NCBI RefSeq assembly: GCF_000245015.1
Contig: NZ_JH600070.1
Location: 2,746,079 to 2,810,078, forward strand
Reading direction: 5' to 3'
DNA from: Beggiatoa alba B18LD
Lineage (GTDB): Bacteria > Pseudomonadota > Gammaproteobacteria > Beggiatoales > Beggiatoaceae
Length of the DNA: 64,000 bases
Under the pieces are notes generated by a model that had not been told where the DNA came from, did not search any database, and saw only the letters and a program-made list of their open reading frames with translations. The position numbers and the translations under genes were made by a program. Of the stretch, positions 46,160-56,713 are shown in pieces. Position 1 is the first letter of the stretch, and the number at the start of each line of letters is the position of its first letter.

Positions 46160-47377
46160 TTAAATCTGCGCCCATTGGCGTGGTAGGCTGACAACGCCTT
46201 GTTCTAAGCCTTTTTGGCGAACGTTGAGCGTAGCGACAGTGCTGGCGTGGTCATAGACATGAATGGCATTTTCGCAGAGTAGGAAAATATCGACCCAATA
46301 TTCGCCTTTTAATAAGGCGAGTTTGGGGAAGGTGACGCGCACGGTAGCGATGCCGTTACTATCGCGTTGAATGGGTAGCCCATCGTGCTGTGTGCCTGCA
46401 CTGGTAATAAAACGCCCATCCGCGTTGATGATTAAAATGCCGACGGTTGGTGAGGGTAAACTAATATCAGAGCTAAATTTAACCGTGATACAAAGTTCAC
46501 TGCGTAAGCTGAAGACATCGAGTTTTTTATCGGTCATGCCGTCAACTGTCACGCTGACCTCTTTAATTTTCGCTGTTCCTTCTACAATTTGAGAACTAGC
46601 GACAACGGGCGTATTTTCCACAGGGGTTGTGTTTGCTTGTAGTTGTGCGTTGGTATTTTGTGATAAAGATTCGGTGTAAGCACTAACAACGCTACTGGGA
46701 ACGCCATCCATTTTAATTTGTCCGTGTTCTAACCAGATAACGCGGTCACAAATGGCTTCAATTTGGTACATGGAGTGTGAGCAGAATAAAATTGTTTTAC
46801 CTGCTTGTTTAAATTGCATAATTCGATTGAATGATTTACGCGCAAACGCGCCATCACCAACGGAAAGGGCTTCATCAACGATTAAGATATCTGGTTCAAC
46901 ACAGGTCGCAACGGCAAAAGCAAGGCGCACAAACATGCCTGATGAGTAAGTTTTTACAGGATGATCCATGAATTCTTGAATGCCTGCAAATTCGACAATA
47001 GTTTGATAAATCTGGTCAATTTCTGGAATCGTTAGCCCCATCATTGTGCCGTTTAAATAGACGTTTTCGCGTCCTGTCATGTCAGGATGGAAACCGCCAC
47101 CGAGTTCTAAGAGTGCTGAGACTCGCCCCGTCACTTCGCAAAGTCCATTATCAGGTTTTAATGTGCCTGCAATGATTTTTAATAAGGTACTTTTTCCCGC
47201 GCCATTATTGCCAATAATCCCAATCACTTGCCCATTTTCTATATGCAAATTTAAGGGATGTAATGCAATAAATTCTTCATGATGACGACGTTTAGTCAGA
47301 ATTTCGAGTAGGCGGTCAACGCCATGTTCATAATAACTATAGGTTTTGCAAATATTTTCTAAGCGAATCACAGGCAT
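46160..47377 (-). CDS. Polysaccharide ABC-transporter ATPase with carbohydrate-binding C-terminus (Wzt-like)
   Basis: A 405-residue ATPase. The nucleotide-binding domain (1-about 245) has Walker A GNNGAGKST near residue 54, the polysaccharide-exporter-type signature YSSGMFVRLAFAVA near 144, Walker B ILIVDEAL and a switch His in FCSHS. Residues about 260-400 form a beta-sandwich like the Wzt C-terminal domain, which recognises the end of a finished O-polysaccharide chain. The Wzm-type permease is not adjacent. Nothing else in the window is of the ABC export type, since the large sugar locus has a Wzx flippase instead. Confidence 0.9.
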   Translation of the reverse strand: MPVIRLENICKTYSYYEHGVDRLLEILTKRRHHEEFIALHPLNLHIENGQVIGIIGNNGAGKSTLLKIIAGTLKPDNGLCEVTGRVSALLELGGGFHPDMTGRENVYLNGTMMGLTIPEIDQIYQTIVEFAGIQEFMDHPVKTYSSGMFVRLAFAVATCVEPDILIVDEALSVGDGAFARKSFNRIMQFKQAGKTILFCSHSMYQIEAICDRVIWLEHGQIKMDGVPSSVVSAYTESLSQNTNAQLQANTTPVENTPVVASSQIVEGTAKIKEVSVTVDGMTDKKLDVFSLRSELCITVKFSSDISLPSPTVGILIINADGRFITSAGTQHDGLPIQRDSNGIATVRVTFPKLALLKGEYWVDIFLLCENAIHVYDHASTVATLNVRQKGLEQGVVSLPRQWAQI

Positions 47378-47931
47378 ATTGGTGTGTTTGTGTTGGGATA
47401 AGAAGACAAAGCGATATGGCGTATTATAAGCCTTCCCTGATGTTTGTTGTGCAATAGAGGGAAAAGCATTTCATTTTCATAGAAACAAGGATTTCTTGAA
47501 TTGCTGACTTAATTCATTTTAGTCGTTTATTATGAGTGTCTCTCTGAATTCGTTTATTTTTTAGCTCAATTATAAGGTAAGGGAAAATTGATAAAATCAG
47601 ATAATTTGTAAAAAAGCCTTATTTTTATCATAAATGTCTTTAATCTATTTATTAGTATAAAGTAGGTTTTTGATTATCTATTGACAATCCTCTATAATGC
47701 CACGCTTTTTTATATAAATGCCATAATAAAATAATGGATTAGAACGTATAGAATTTAAAATTGCCCGTGACATAGAAGTAACGGAATACTATAATAAAAG
47801 TGTTTTGTCCCTAGTAAAAATAGCATAGTATTGGTCTCTCTATTTTAGTGAAAAAAAACAGGCTAATAGTTAATTTTCCACTAGCCTACCCTTAAATTTC
47901 CATTCTTTAAATGCTTTCGGTGAAGATGAAT
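47378..47931. other. AT-rich intergenic region between divergent Wzt-like and gltB genes
   Basis: About 550 bp without a credible coding frame. Apart from the candidate gltB promoter nothing clear is seen: several A/T runs and imperfect short inverted repeats, no tRNA-like fold and no classical riboswitch consensus that I could identify. Confidence 0.6.
47670..47698 (+). promoter_or_regulatory. Candidate gltB promoter
   Basis: TTGATT (47670-47675), 17-bp spacer, TATAAT (47693-47698). This would leave a leader of about 225 nt before gltB. A TTGACA at 47681 is too close to this -10 to pair with it. Confidence 0.45.
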
Positions 47932-50900
47932 ATGTTGACAGGACTTTATCGCCCTTCGTTTGAAAAAGACAGTTGCGGCTTTGGGTTAATTGCCCAAATG
48001 GATGGCAAGGCGAGTCATTGGTTAGTACAAACAGCCGTTACTTCGTTGAACAATCTCACCCACCGAGGAGCAGTCGCCGCAGATGGTAAAACTGGGGATG
48101 GCTGTGGTTTATTATTCAAAAAACCTGATTCTTTTTTACGGGCTTTAGCACAAGAGCAAGGGATTACCCTCGCACCTTTGTATGCGTCTGGTTTGGTGTT
48201 TTTATCCACGAATCCACAACAAGCTGAGTTTGCTAAACAAACCTTAAATGCAGAGTTGCAAAAAGAAGGCTTATTTGTCGCGGGTTGGCGTGTTGTGCCG
48301 ACAGATGCAGAAGCGTGTGGCGCGGAAGCGTTAAAAACCTTACCGTTTATTGCACAAATTTTTGTCAACGCGCCTGAAAATGGGGACGATGTCAGTTTTG
48401 AGCGGCAGTTATTCATTGCCCGTCGTCGCGCTGAAAAAACCTTGATGGCGCAAGGCGATGAGGTGTTTTATGTGCCTAGCCTGTCTTGTCGGACAATTTC
48501 TTATAAAGGCTTAGTGATGCCTGCGAAATTGCCTGTTTTTTATCCTGATTTGAACGATGCGCGTTTCGAGTCTGCGTTATGCGTTTATCATCAACGCTTT
48601 TCTACGAATACATGGCCGCAATGGCGGTTAGCGCAACCGTTCCGTTATTTAGCGCATAACGGTGAAATTAATACGATTCAAGGCAATCGAAATTGGGCAG
48701 TGGCACGCGGTTATAAGCTTTCTACACCGTTAATTGCCAATATGGACGATATTCGCCCTTTAGTGTCGCTCAGTGGTTCTGACTCTTCCAGTTTAGATAA
48801 TATGCTGGAGGTGTTGTTAGCGGGCGGTATGGATATTTTCCGCGCCATGCGGTTATTAATTCCGCCAGCTTGGCAAAATATGGAAAGCATAGACCCAAAT
48901 TTGCGGGCGTTTTATGAATACAATTCTATGCACATGGAATCGTGGGATGGTCCTGCGGGCATCGTGTTGACTGATGGACGTTATGCCGCTTGTACCATGG
49001 ACAGAAACGGCTTACGCCCCGCACGTTATGTAATTACTGAAGACCGTTATATTACCTTAGCGTCTGAAATCGGCGTTTATGAATATGATAACGCCAACGT
49101 GATTGCGAAAGGACGTTTAAAACCTGGGCAAATGATGGCAGTAGATACCGAAACGGGTACGCTGTTATTGCCTGAAGATATTAACCAACGTTTGCAACAA
49201 CGTCAGCCTTATCGGACTTGGTTGAAGAAATACGCAAAACGCTTGGACGAAAATATTGCCACGCCTGAAGTAGTTAAAAATGAGTTAAGCCCTGAAGAGT
49301 TAGCGATTTATCAAAAGCAATTCCAAGTTAGTTTAGAAGAGCGTGACCAAGTATTGCGCGTTTTAGCGGAAAGCTCTCAAGAAGCGGTTGGCTCTATGGG
49401 CGATGATACGCCGATGGCGGTGTTATCGAAAAAAGAACGCTCAGTTTATGACTATTTCCGCCAACAATTTGCGCAAGTGACTAATCCCCCGATTGACCCT
49501 TTACGGGAAAAAATCGTGATGTCCTTACGCACATGTTTTGGGCGGGAACGAAATTTATTTGAAGAAGTTGATATCCATGCGGCACGTTTAGAAATCGCCT
49601 CGCCGATTATGTCAACCTCTAAATTTAATCGCTTATTAGCGTTGACTGACCCCGATTATGCCCATGAAAAACTGGTATTAAGTTATCCGCAAGGACAAGA
49701 CTTAAAAACCGCCATTCTTGCCTTGTGCGAACAGGCAACGAATGCCGTAAAAGCGGGAAAAGTCTTGCTTGTCTTATCCGATAAAGGTTTAAAAGCAGAC
49801 CATTTACCCATACACGCGGTTTTAGCGGTTGGGGCTGTGCATCATTATTTAATCGCACAAGGGGTGCGTTGTGATGCCAATATCGTGGTAGAAACCGCCA
49901 CCGCCCGCGACCCGCATCATTTTGCGGTGTTAATCGGTTACGGGGCAACGGCAATTCATCCGTATTTAGCCTATGAATGTATCCTTGATTTGTTAAGCAG
50001 TGGCGGGATGCAAAACATGGATGCCGCGAAAGCCTTAGAAAATTACCGTAATGGGATTAATAAAGGCTTGTACAAAATTATCTCCAAAATGGGGATTTCT
50101 ACGATTACCAGCTATCGTGGTGCGCAACTCTTCGAAGCCGTTGGCTTACATAGCGATGTGGTCGATTTATGCTTTAAAGATACGACGTGTCGGATTCAAG
50201 GCGCGACGTTTGACGATTTAGAAAACGACCAACGCAAATTACATAAACTTGCATGGAATCCACGCAAGCCTTTAGACCAAGGCGGGTTATTAAAATTTGT
50301 ACATGATGGCGAATATCACGCTTATAACCCCGATGTTGTGCAAGCCTTACAAACCGCTGTAAAAACGGGCGATTATTCAGAGTATCAACGGTTTAGCCGA
50401 TTAGTGAATGAGCGCGACCCGATGACGTTCCGCGATTTGCTCGCGCTCCGTTCAGATGTCACGGCAATATCTATTGATGACGTTGAACCTGTTGAAGCCA
50501 TTCTCCCGCGTTTTGACAGTGCAGGCATGTCTTTAGGCGCGTTATCCCCTGAAGCCCATGAAGCCTTAGCCATTGCCATGAACCGTTTAGGCGGGCGTTC
50601 TAACTCTGGCGAAGGGGGCGAAGACCCCTCTCGTTATGGCACGGAACGGATGTCGAAAATTAAACAAGTCGCCTCTGGACGTTTTGGAGTCACGCCTGCT
50701 TATCTCGTCAATGCCGAAGTGTTGCAAATTAAAGTCTCACAAGGGGCTAAACCAGGTGAAGGCGGACAATTACCAGGGCATAAGGTCAATGAAATGATTG
50801 CGACCTTACGTTATTCCTCCGCTGGGGTTACGCTGATTTCTCCGCCACCGCATCACGACATTTACTCGATTGAAGACTTAGCCCAATTGATTTTTGACTT

Positions 50901-52389
50901 AAAACAAGTCAATCCCAGCGCGTTAGTCTCCGTTAAATTAGTCGCAGAAGCAGGGGTCGGCACGGTTGCCGCAGGTGTTGCCAAAGCCTACGCCGATTTA
51001 ATCACCATTGCAGGCTACGACGGTGGCACAGGCGCAAGCCCATTAACCTCCGTAAAATATGCGGGTAGCCCTTGGGAATTAGGCTTGACCGAAACCCATC
51101 AAATTATGCGGGCAAATGATTTACGCGATAAAGTGCGGATTCAAGCCGATGGCGGATTAAAAACAGGCTTAGACGTGATTAAAGCCGCAATTTTAGGCGC
51201 GGAAAGCTTCGGTTTTGGCACTGCGCCAATGGTGGCATTAGGTTGTAAATATCTACGGATTTGTCACTTGAACAACTGCGCGACGGGTGTTGCGACGCAA
51301 AATAAAGTCCTCCGTCGGGAACACTTCATCGGCTTGCCCGAAATGGTCATGAATTACTTCCGTTTCGTCGCAATGGAAACCCGCGAATTATTAGCGCAAT
51401 TAGGGATTAAACGCATGAGCGACTTAATCGGGCGTACCGATTTGCTCACCCGTTTAGAAGGTATTACTGAAAAACAAAGACATTTAGATTTAAGCCCGAT
51501 TCTCAGCGATGCCAATGTGGCTGCGGATAAACCACAATTCTGCGTACATCCTGCCAATAAACCCTTTGATAAAGGTGAACTTGCCGAGCAAATGGTAAAA
51601 GACATACTCCCCGCGATAGAGGGTAAATTAGGCGGTGAATTCTCTTACCTTGTTCGTAACGTCAACCGCTCAATTGGAGCACGGATTTCTGGAGAAATTG
51701 CCCGTCGTCATGGCAATCTGGGCATGAGCGACAAACCAGTCACTGTGCGCTTAAAAGGTTCAGCAGGGCAAAGCTTTGGCGTGTGGAATGCGGGTGGCTT
51801 GCATTTACACCTTGAAGGCGATGCCAATGACTACGTGGGCAAAGGCATGGCAGCAGGCAAAATCGTGATTTATCCACCTGCAAATAGCCGTTTTGAATCC
51901 CAAAAAACCGCCATTATTGGCAATACCTGCTTATATGGCGCGACGGGTGGCATACTTTACGCCGCAGGGATAGCAGGTGAACGCTTTGCCGTGCGTAACT
52001 CTGGCGCACATGCCATTGTTGAGGGCGTAGGCGACCATGGTTGCGAATACATGACAGGCGGGATTGTCGTTGTTTTAGGCGAAACAGGCTTTAACTTTGG
52101 CGCGGGGATGACAGGCGGTTTTGCCTATGTCCTAGACCAAAACAATACCTTTGTTGATAAATACAATCATGAGCTTATCGACGTGCATCGTCTCGCGCCC
52201 GAATTCATGCAAGCCCACAGTGCGCATTTATACGGCATGATTAGTGATTTTGTCCGCGAAACGGGTAGCCAATGGGGACAAACGCTATTAGACGACTATA
52301 GCAGTTTCGTGGGTAAATTCTGGCTGGTTAAACCACGGGCAAGCGAAATCGGCTCGCTGTTAGACAGTTTGGTCAATAAAGCGGCGTAA
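47932..52389 (+). CDS. gltB: Glutamate synthase (NADPH) large subunit
   Basis: Makes glutamate from glutamine and 2-oxoglutarate. From ATG 47932 it has 1485 residues, the normal size. SCGFGLIA near residue 14 gives the N-terminal nucleophile Cys after removal of a short propeptide; the class II amidotransferase domain fills about the first 400 residues. The FMN-binding synthase domain (about 780-1180) includes [11 protein letters not shown] and the 3Fe-4S cluster motif [12 protein letters not shown]; the GxGxG beta-helix domain ends the protein. I chose 47932 because GGTGAAG lies 6 bp upstream; ATG 47911 is also possible. Confidence 0.96.
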   Translation: MLTGLYRPSFEKDSCGFGLIAQMDGKASHWLVQTAVTSLNNLTHRGAVAADGKTGDGCGLLFKKPDSFLRALAQEQGITLAPLYASGLVFLSTNPQQAEFAKQTLNAELQKEGLFVAGWRVVPTDAEACGAEALKTLPFIAQIFVNAPENGDDVSFERQLFIARRRAEKTLMAQGDEVFYVPSLSCRTISYKGLVMPAKLPVFYPDLNDARFESALCVYHQRFSTNTWPQWRLAQPFRYLAHNGEINTIQGNRNWAVARGYKLSTPLIANMDDIRPLVSLSGSDSSSLDNMLEVLLAGGMDIFRAMRLLIPPAWQNMESIDPNLRAFYEYNSMHMESWDGPAGIVLTDGRYAACTMDRNGLRPARYVITEDRYITLASEIGVYEYDNANVIAKGRLKPGQMMAVDTETGTLLLPEDINQRLQQRQPYRTWLKKYAKRLDENIATPEVVKNELSPEELAIYQKQFQVSLEERDQVLRVLAESSQEAVGSMGDDTPMAVLSKKERSVYDYFRQQFAQVTNPPIDPLREKIVMSLRTCFGRERNLFEEVDIHAARLEIASPIMSTSKFNRLLALTDPDYAHEKLVLSYPQGQDLKTAILALCEQATNAVKAGKVLLVLSDKGLKADHLPIHAVLAVGAVHHYLIAQGVRCDANIVVETATARDPHHFAVLIGYGATAIHPYLAYECILDLLSSGGMQNMDAAKALENYRNGINKGLYKIISKMGISTITSYRGAQLFEAVGLHSDVVDLCFKDTTCRIQGATFDDLENDQRKLHKLAWNPRKPLDQGGLLKFVHDGEYHAYNPDVVQALQTAVKTGDYSEYQRFSRLVNERDPMTFRDLLALRSDVTAISIDDVEPVEAILPRFDSAGMSLGALSPEAHEALAIAMNRLGGRSNSGEGGEDPSRYGTERMSKIKQVASGRFGVTPAYLVNAEVLQIKVSQGAKPGEGGQLPGHKVNEMIATLRYSSAGVTLISPPPHHDIYSIEDLAQLIFDLKQVNPSALVSVKLVAEAGVGTVAAGVAKAYADLITIAGYDGGTGASPLTSVKYAGSPWELGLTETHQIMRANDLRDKVRIQADGGLKTGLDVIKAAILGAESFGFGTAPMVALGCKYLRICHLNNCATGVATQNKVLRREHFIGLPEMVMNYFRFVAMETRELLAQLGIKRMSDLIGRTDLLTRLEGITEKQRHLDLSPILSDANVAADKPQFCVHPANKPFDKGELAEQMVKDILPAIEGKLGGEFSYLVRNVNRSIGARISGEIARRHGNLGMSDKPVTVRLKGSAGQSFGVWNAGGLHLHLEGDANDYVGKGMAAGKIVIYPPANSRFESQKTAIIGNTCLYGATGGILYAAGIAGERFAVRNSGAHAIVEGVGDHGCEYMTGGIVVVLGETGFNFGAGMTGGFAYVLDQNNTFVDKYNHELIDVHRLAPEFMQAHSAHLYGMISDFVRETGSQWGQTLLDDYSSFVGKFWLVKPRASEIGSLLDSLVNKAA

Positions 52390-53892
<1,503 letters not shown>

Positions 53893-53919
53893 ACGGATGA
53901 AAGGCATTAGATAATCAGG

Positions 53920-53957
53920 AAGCCATTCAGGAGGAGTGTAGCCTGAATGGCTTTTTT
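53920..53957 (+). terminator. Strong Rho-independent terminator of gltBD
   Basis: AAGCCATTCAGG / CCTGAATGGCTT, a perfect 12-bp stem with a 10-nt loop, followed by a T6 run. Confidence 0.9.
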
Positions 53958-54030
53958 ATTACGTGGTCGTTGCATCTTACACCTACCTGTCATAAAAATG
54001 ACACTTCAAACAAAAACAAAGGTGAAATCG

Positions 54031-54288
54031 TTAGACAGGCTCTTTAACGTTTTTTTTCGCTGCTGCAATGACCGTAACATCTTCAGAATGGCGACGGGTG
54101 CGTTCTTGAAAGGTTTGAAAATCAGGGATATCCGCCCGCAACTCTGTTTCTATTGATGGCACACGGCTTGTTATTTGTGGAACAGCCGAAAATTGCGGAA
54201 CAGTGTTTAACGTTTGTGCTTCCCCAGCCCAGCCCACTTGCGCTGAACAAAAACCAATAGCACCAACGAAAAAAGCTTTTAAATACAT
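54031..54288 (-). CDS. Small exported protein of unknown function
   Basis: An 85-residue protein with a good Sec signal peptide (MYLKAFFVGAIGFCSAQVGWA, cut about residue 21-23) and a short, polar mature part of about 60 residues with a basic end. AAGGAG 10 nt before the ATG (54299-54304, minus strand) argues that it is a real gene. No family recognised. It stands alone between convergent gltD and divergent hypC. Confidence 0.65.
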   Translation of the reverse strand: MYLKAFFVGAIGFCSAQVGWAGEAQTLNTVPQFSAVPQITSRVPSIETELRADIPDFQTFQERTRRHSEDVTVIAAAKKNVKEPV

Positions 54289-54600
54289 TTTAGTATATCT
54301 CCTTGCACAATTATTTTTAGGGTTACTTTCTATAGCGCAAAAGATATACCAACATCATTTTTACAAACTAACTCATTATAAAATATACAGTTAAAACAAA
54401 ATGAGATGAGAAGTTGACGAAATACAGATGTAAATTGCTAGAGAGACCGCAATATTAATTTCTCGGTTTCAGCATGATTATAAAAATTTATCTATTAAAA
54501 TAAATAAAATAAGTAAAGCGTGATAATTTTGACAGCCCTGTTATGAATTCAATCACTCCCTCTCTACAGGGTTTTTAAGCAAACAAACTGAGGTTTTTTT
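54289..54600. other. Intergenic region between small exported protein and hypC
   Basis: 312 bp, AT-rich. An isolated TTGACA at 54529-54534 lacks a good -10 at the right distance. No hairpin, small gene or sigma-54 site that I could support. Confidence 0.5.
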
Positions 54601-54840
54601 ATGTGTTTAGGTATTCCCATGCAAGTTGTAGAAATCAATGGCTTTAATGCCCGCTGTCAAGCAAAAGGTGTCGAACGTGACATTAATTTATTTATGTTAC
54701 AACATGATATGCCAGTCGCTGGCGAATACGTCATGGTACACGTAGGCTATGCGTTGCAAAAAATGACCGAACAAGATGCACAAACAACATGGGAATTATT
54801 AGACGAAATCGCCAACGCCCAAGCGAACGAACCCTTTTAA
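54601..54840 (+). CDS. hypC: Hydrogenase maturation chaperone HypC
   Basis: A 79-residue HypC/HupF protein with the essential N-terminal MCLGIPM (Cys2 binds the Fe(CN)2CO unit with HypD) and GEYVMVHVGYALQKM. It assists iron-centre insertion into the [NiFe]-hydrogenase large subunit. hypA follows after 1 bp. No hydrogenase structural genes, hypB, hypD, hypE or hypF are in the window. Confidence 0.94.
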   Translation: MCLGIPMQVVEINGFNARCQAKGVERDINLFMLQHDMPVAGEYVMVHVGYALQKMTEQDAQTTWELLDEIANAQANEPF

Positions 54841-54841
54841 T

Positions 54842-55219
54842 ATGCACGAATTATCAATCTGTTACAGCTTATTAAATCAAGTAGAAGCAATTGCCCAAAC
54901 GCATCAAGCCCGACGTGTTGCCAGCATTACCCTACAAATTGGCGTATTAAGCGGGGTTGAGCCTGAACTACTCCGCCAAGCCTTCAGCATCGCCCAAGCA
55001 GGAACAGTTGCCGAACAAGCGACATTAATCTGCCAAACCTTAGGCGTTAAAGTGCGTTGCCAACAGTGCCAAGCTGAAAGTGAAGTTAGTATTAATCGCC
55101 TACTTTGCGCCCACTGTGGCGCGTGGCAAACCCAAGTTATTAGCGGCGATGAAATGCTATTAGCCAGCGTGGAACTCATCACAGATAATTCAGCACAGCC
55201 AGAGAATAAAGCTGATTAA
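54842..55219 (+). CDS. hypA: Hydrogenase nickel metallochaperone HypA
   Basis: A 125-residue HypA. MHELSI at the N-terminus contains the nickel ligand His2; CQQC and CAHC (residues about 74-77 and 90-93) form the structural zinc site. It delivers nickel to the [NiFe]-hydrogenase precursor with HypB. The length is slightly over the usual 113-120, with a polar tail. Confidence 0.94.
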   Translation: MHELSICYSLLNQVEAIAQTHQARRVASITLQIGVLSGVEPELLRQAFSIAQAGTVAEQATLICQTLGVKVRCQQCQAESEVSINRLLCAHCGAWQTQVISGDEMLLASVELITDNSAQPENKAD

Positions 55220-55222
55220 ACC

Positions 55223-56267
55223 ATGCAAACCCTTCACGACCGAGGCTACAAAAAGCTCTTTTCCAATAAAACCTTTTTCCGCCAACTCCTACAAACCTTC
55301 GTCCCAGAACCTTGGGTTCAAGAAATTGACTTTGAAACCGCTGAACGTCTCGATAAATCTTTCATCTCTGAACACTACAAAGAAACCGAAAGCGATTTAA
55401 TTTACAAAGTTAAATTTAAAGAACAAGAAGCCTATATTTATGTGCTCTTAGAATTTCAATCATCCGTTGTATGGTTCATGGCGTTGCGCGTTCTGCACTA
55501 CCTCTGTAGCTTCTGGCTAGACTATGCAGAAACTCGTCCCAAAGTAAAAAAACTCCCGCCGATTTTTCCTGTTGTTTTATACAATGGCGAAGAGAAATGG
55601 AATAAGCCCACCCGATTACGAGAAATTTTAGAAGAACCTGACTTATTAAAAGGCTATACCCCTGATTTCCGTTTTTTCAAAATCGCTGAAAATGAATATA
55701 GTCAAGAACAACTACTACAAATCAAAAATCTGGTTTCAACGCTATTCCTCGCAGAAACCTACCCCAACGATATAGAACTACTCATTACACAAGTACTAAA
55801 CTTATTTGAAACTGAACAACAAGACTGAACAACAAGAAGGCGTTTCGTTATTAGCCAATTGGTTTGCACAATTAATGCTACACGGACGACGTTCAGCAGA
55901 AGACTACCAAAGTTTAGAACAGGTCTATCACGATAAATATGAGGCAAAAGCCATGTTAGATAATGCGATTCAACAAATACGGCAACAGGAAAGAGCTGTA
56001 GGCAGAGCCGAAGGACTGGAAGAAGGGATTTTTAAGGGAAGAATAGAAGGACTCGAAGAGGGGATTTTCAAGGGGAGAGTGGAAGGTAAAGCAGAAGGCA
56101 AAGCCGAAGCCTTAATCGTGCTATTAGAAAACCGTTTCTCGCCCTTGATGACGGAAGAAAAAGAACGCCTGTTTCAACTCAGCGATGAGAAATTAATAGC
56201 TTTATTGGTCAAATTCTACAGCATTGAGAATATCAGCGCATTTTGGCGAGAAATTGAAACTCATTAA
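55223..56267 (+). pseudogene. Rpn-family PD-(D/E)XK protein gene, frameshifted by a 13-bp duplication
   Basis: The N-terminal 201 residues (ATG 55223 to TGA 55828) are a Rpn/PDDEXK transposase-like protein: LHDRGYKKLFSNKTFFRQLL start, nuclease-like ESDLIYKVKF and YVLLEFQS (D...ExQ). The matching C-terminal part (EGVSLLANWFAQLMLHGRR, the GLEEGIFKGR coiled-coil repeats, and a DUF4351-like end) continues in the next frame to 56267. Deleting one copy of the 13-bp repeat at 55812-55837 restores FETEQQEGVSLL in one frame, so the break is simple and probably recent. It follows hypA by 3 bp. The truncated N-terminal half might still fold. Confidence 0.85.
55812..55837. repeat. 13-bp perfect tandem duplication causing the frameshift
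   Basis: CTGAACAACAAGA occurs twice in direct succession (55812-55824, 55825-55837). The TGA stop at 55826-55828 exists only because of the second copy. Confidence 0.95.
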
Positions 56268-56280
56268 GTAATTTCTTTCT

Positions 56281-56713
56281 AAAGTGAAAAACTCCCGCCG
56301 ATTTTTCCCATCGTCTTATACAATGGCAAGCAGAAGACTACCAAAGTTTAGAACAGGTCTATCACGATAAATATGAGGCAAAAGCCATGTTAGATAATGC
56401 GATTCAACAAATACGGCAACAGGAAAGAGCTGTAGGCAGAGCCGAAGGTAAAGCTGAAGGACTGGAAGAAGGGATTTTCAAGGGAAGAATAGAAGGACTC
56501 GAAGAGGGGATTTTCAAGGGGAGAGTGGAAGGTAAAGCGGAAGGCAAAGCCGAAGCCTTAATCGTGTTGTTAGAAAACCGTTTCGCGCCCTTGATGGTGG
56601 AAGAAAAAGAACGCCTGTTTCAACTCAGCGATGAGAAATTAATAGCTTTATTGGTCAAATTCTACAGTATTGAGAATATCAGCGCATTTTGGCGGGAAAT
56701 TGATGCGCATTAA
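56281..56713 (+). pseudogene. Internally deleted duplicate of the rpn-like gene
   Basis: 56281-56326 resembles 55541-55588 of the upstream gene (shared ACTCCCGCCGATTTTTCC and TATACAATGGC), and 56329 onward matches 55895 onward almost base for base, to the stop at 56713. About 306 bp of the parent are missing at the junction. A 108-residue frame from ATG 56387 carries only the coiled-coil tail and C-terminal segment, with four extra residues (KAEG) compared with the parent. It has no nuclease domain and is probably a remnant. The parent and remnant overlap the start of the next gene only at the remnant's end. Confidence 0.82.

Noticed and set aside
47681-47698. TTGACA...TATAAT as a promoter before gltB
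   Set aside because: The two hexamers are only 6 bp apart. TATAAT pairs better with TTGATT at 47670.
55806-56267. Independent gene starting at the TTG at 55806
   Set aside because: Its sequence is the natural C-terminal continuation of the Rpn-like protein once one 13-bp copy is removed, so it is part of a broken gene.
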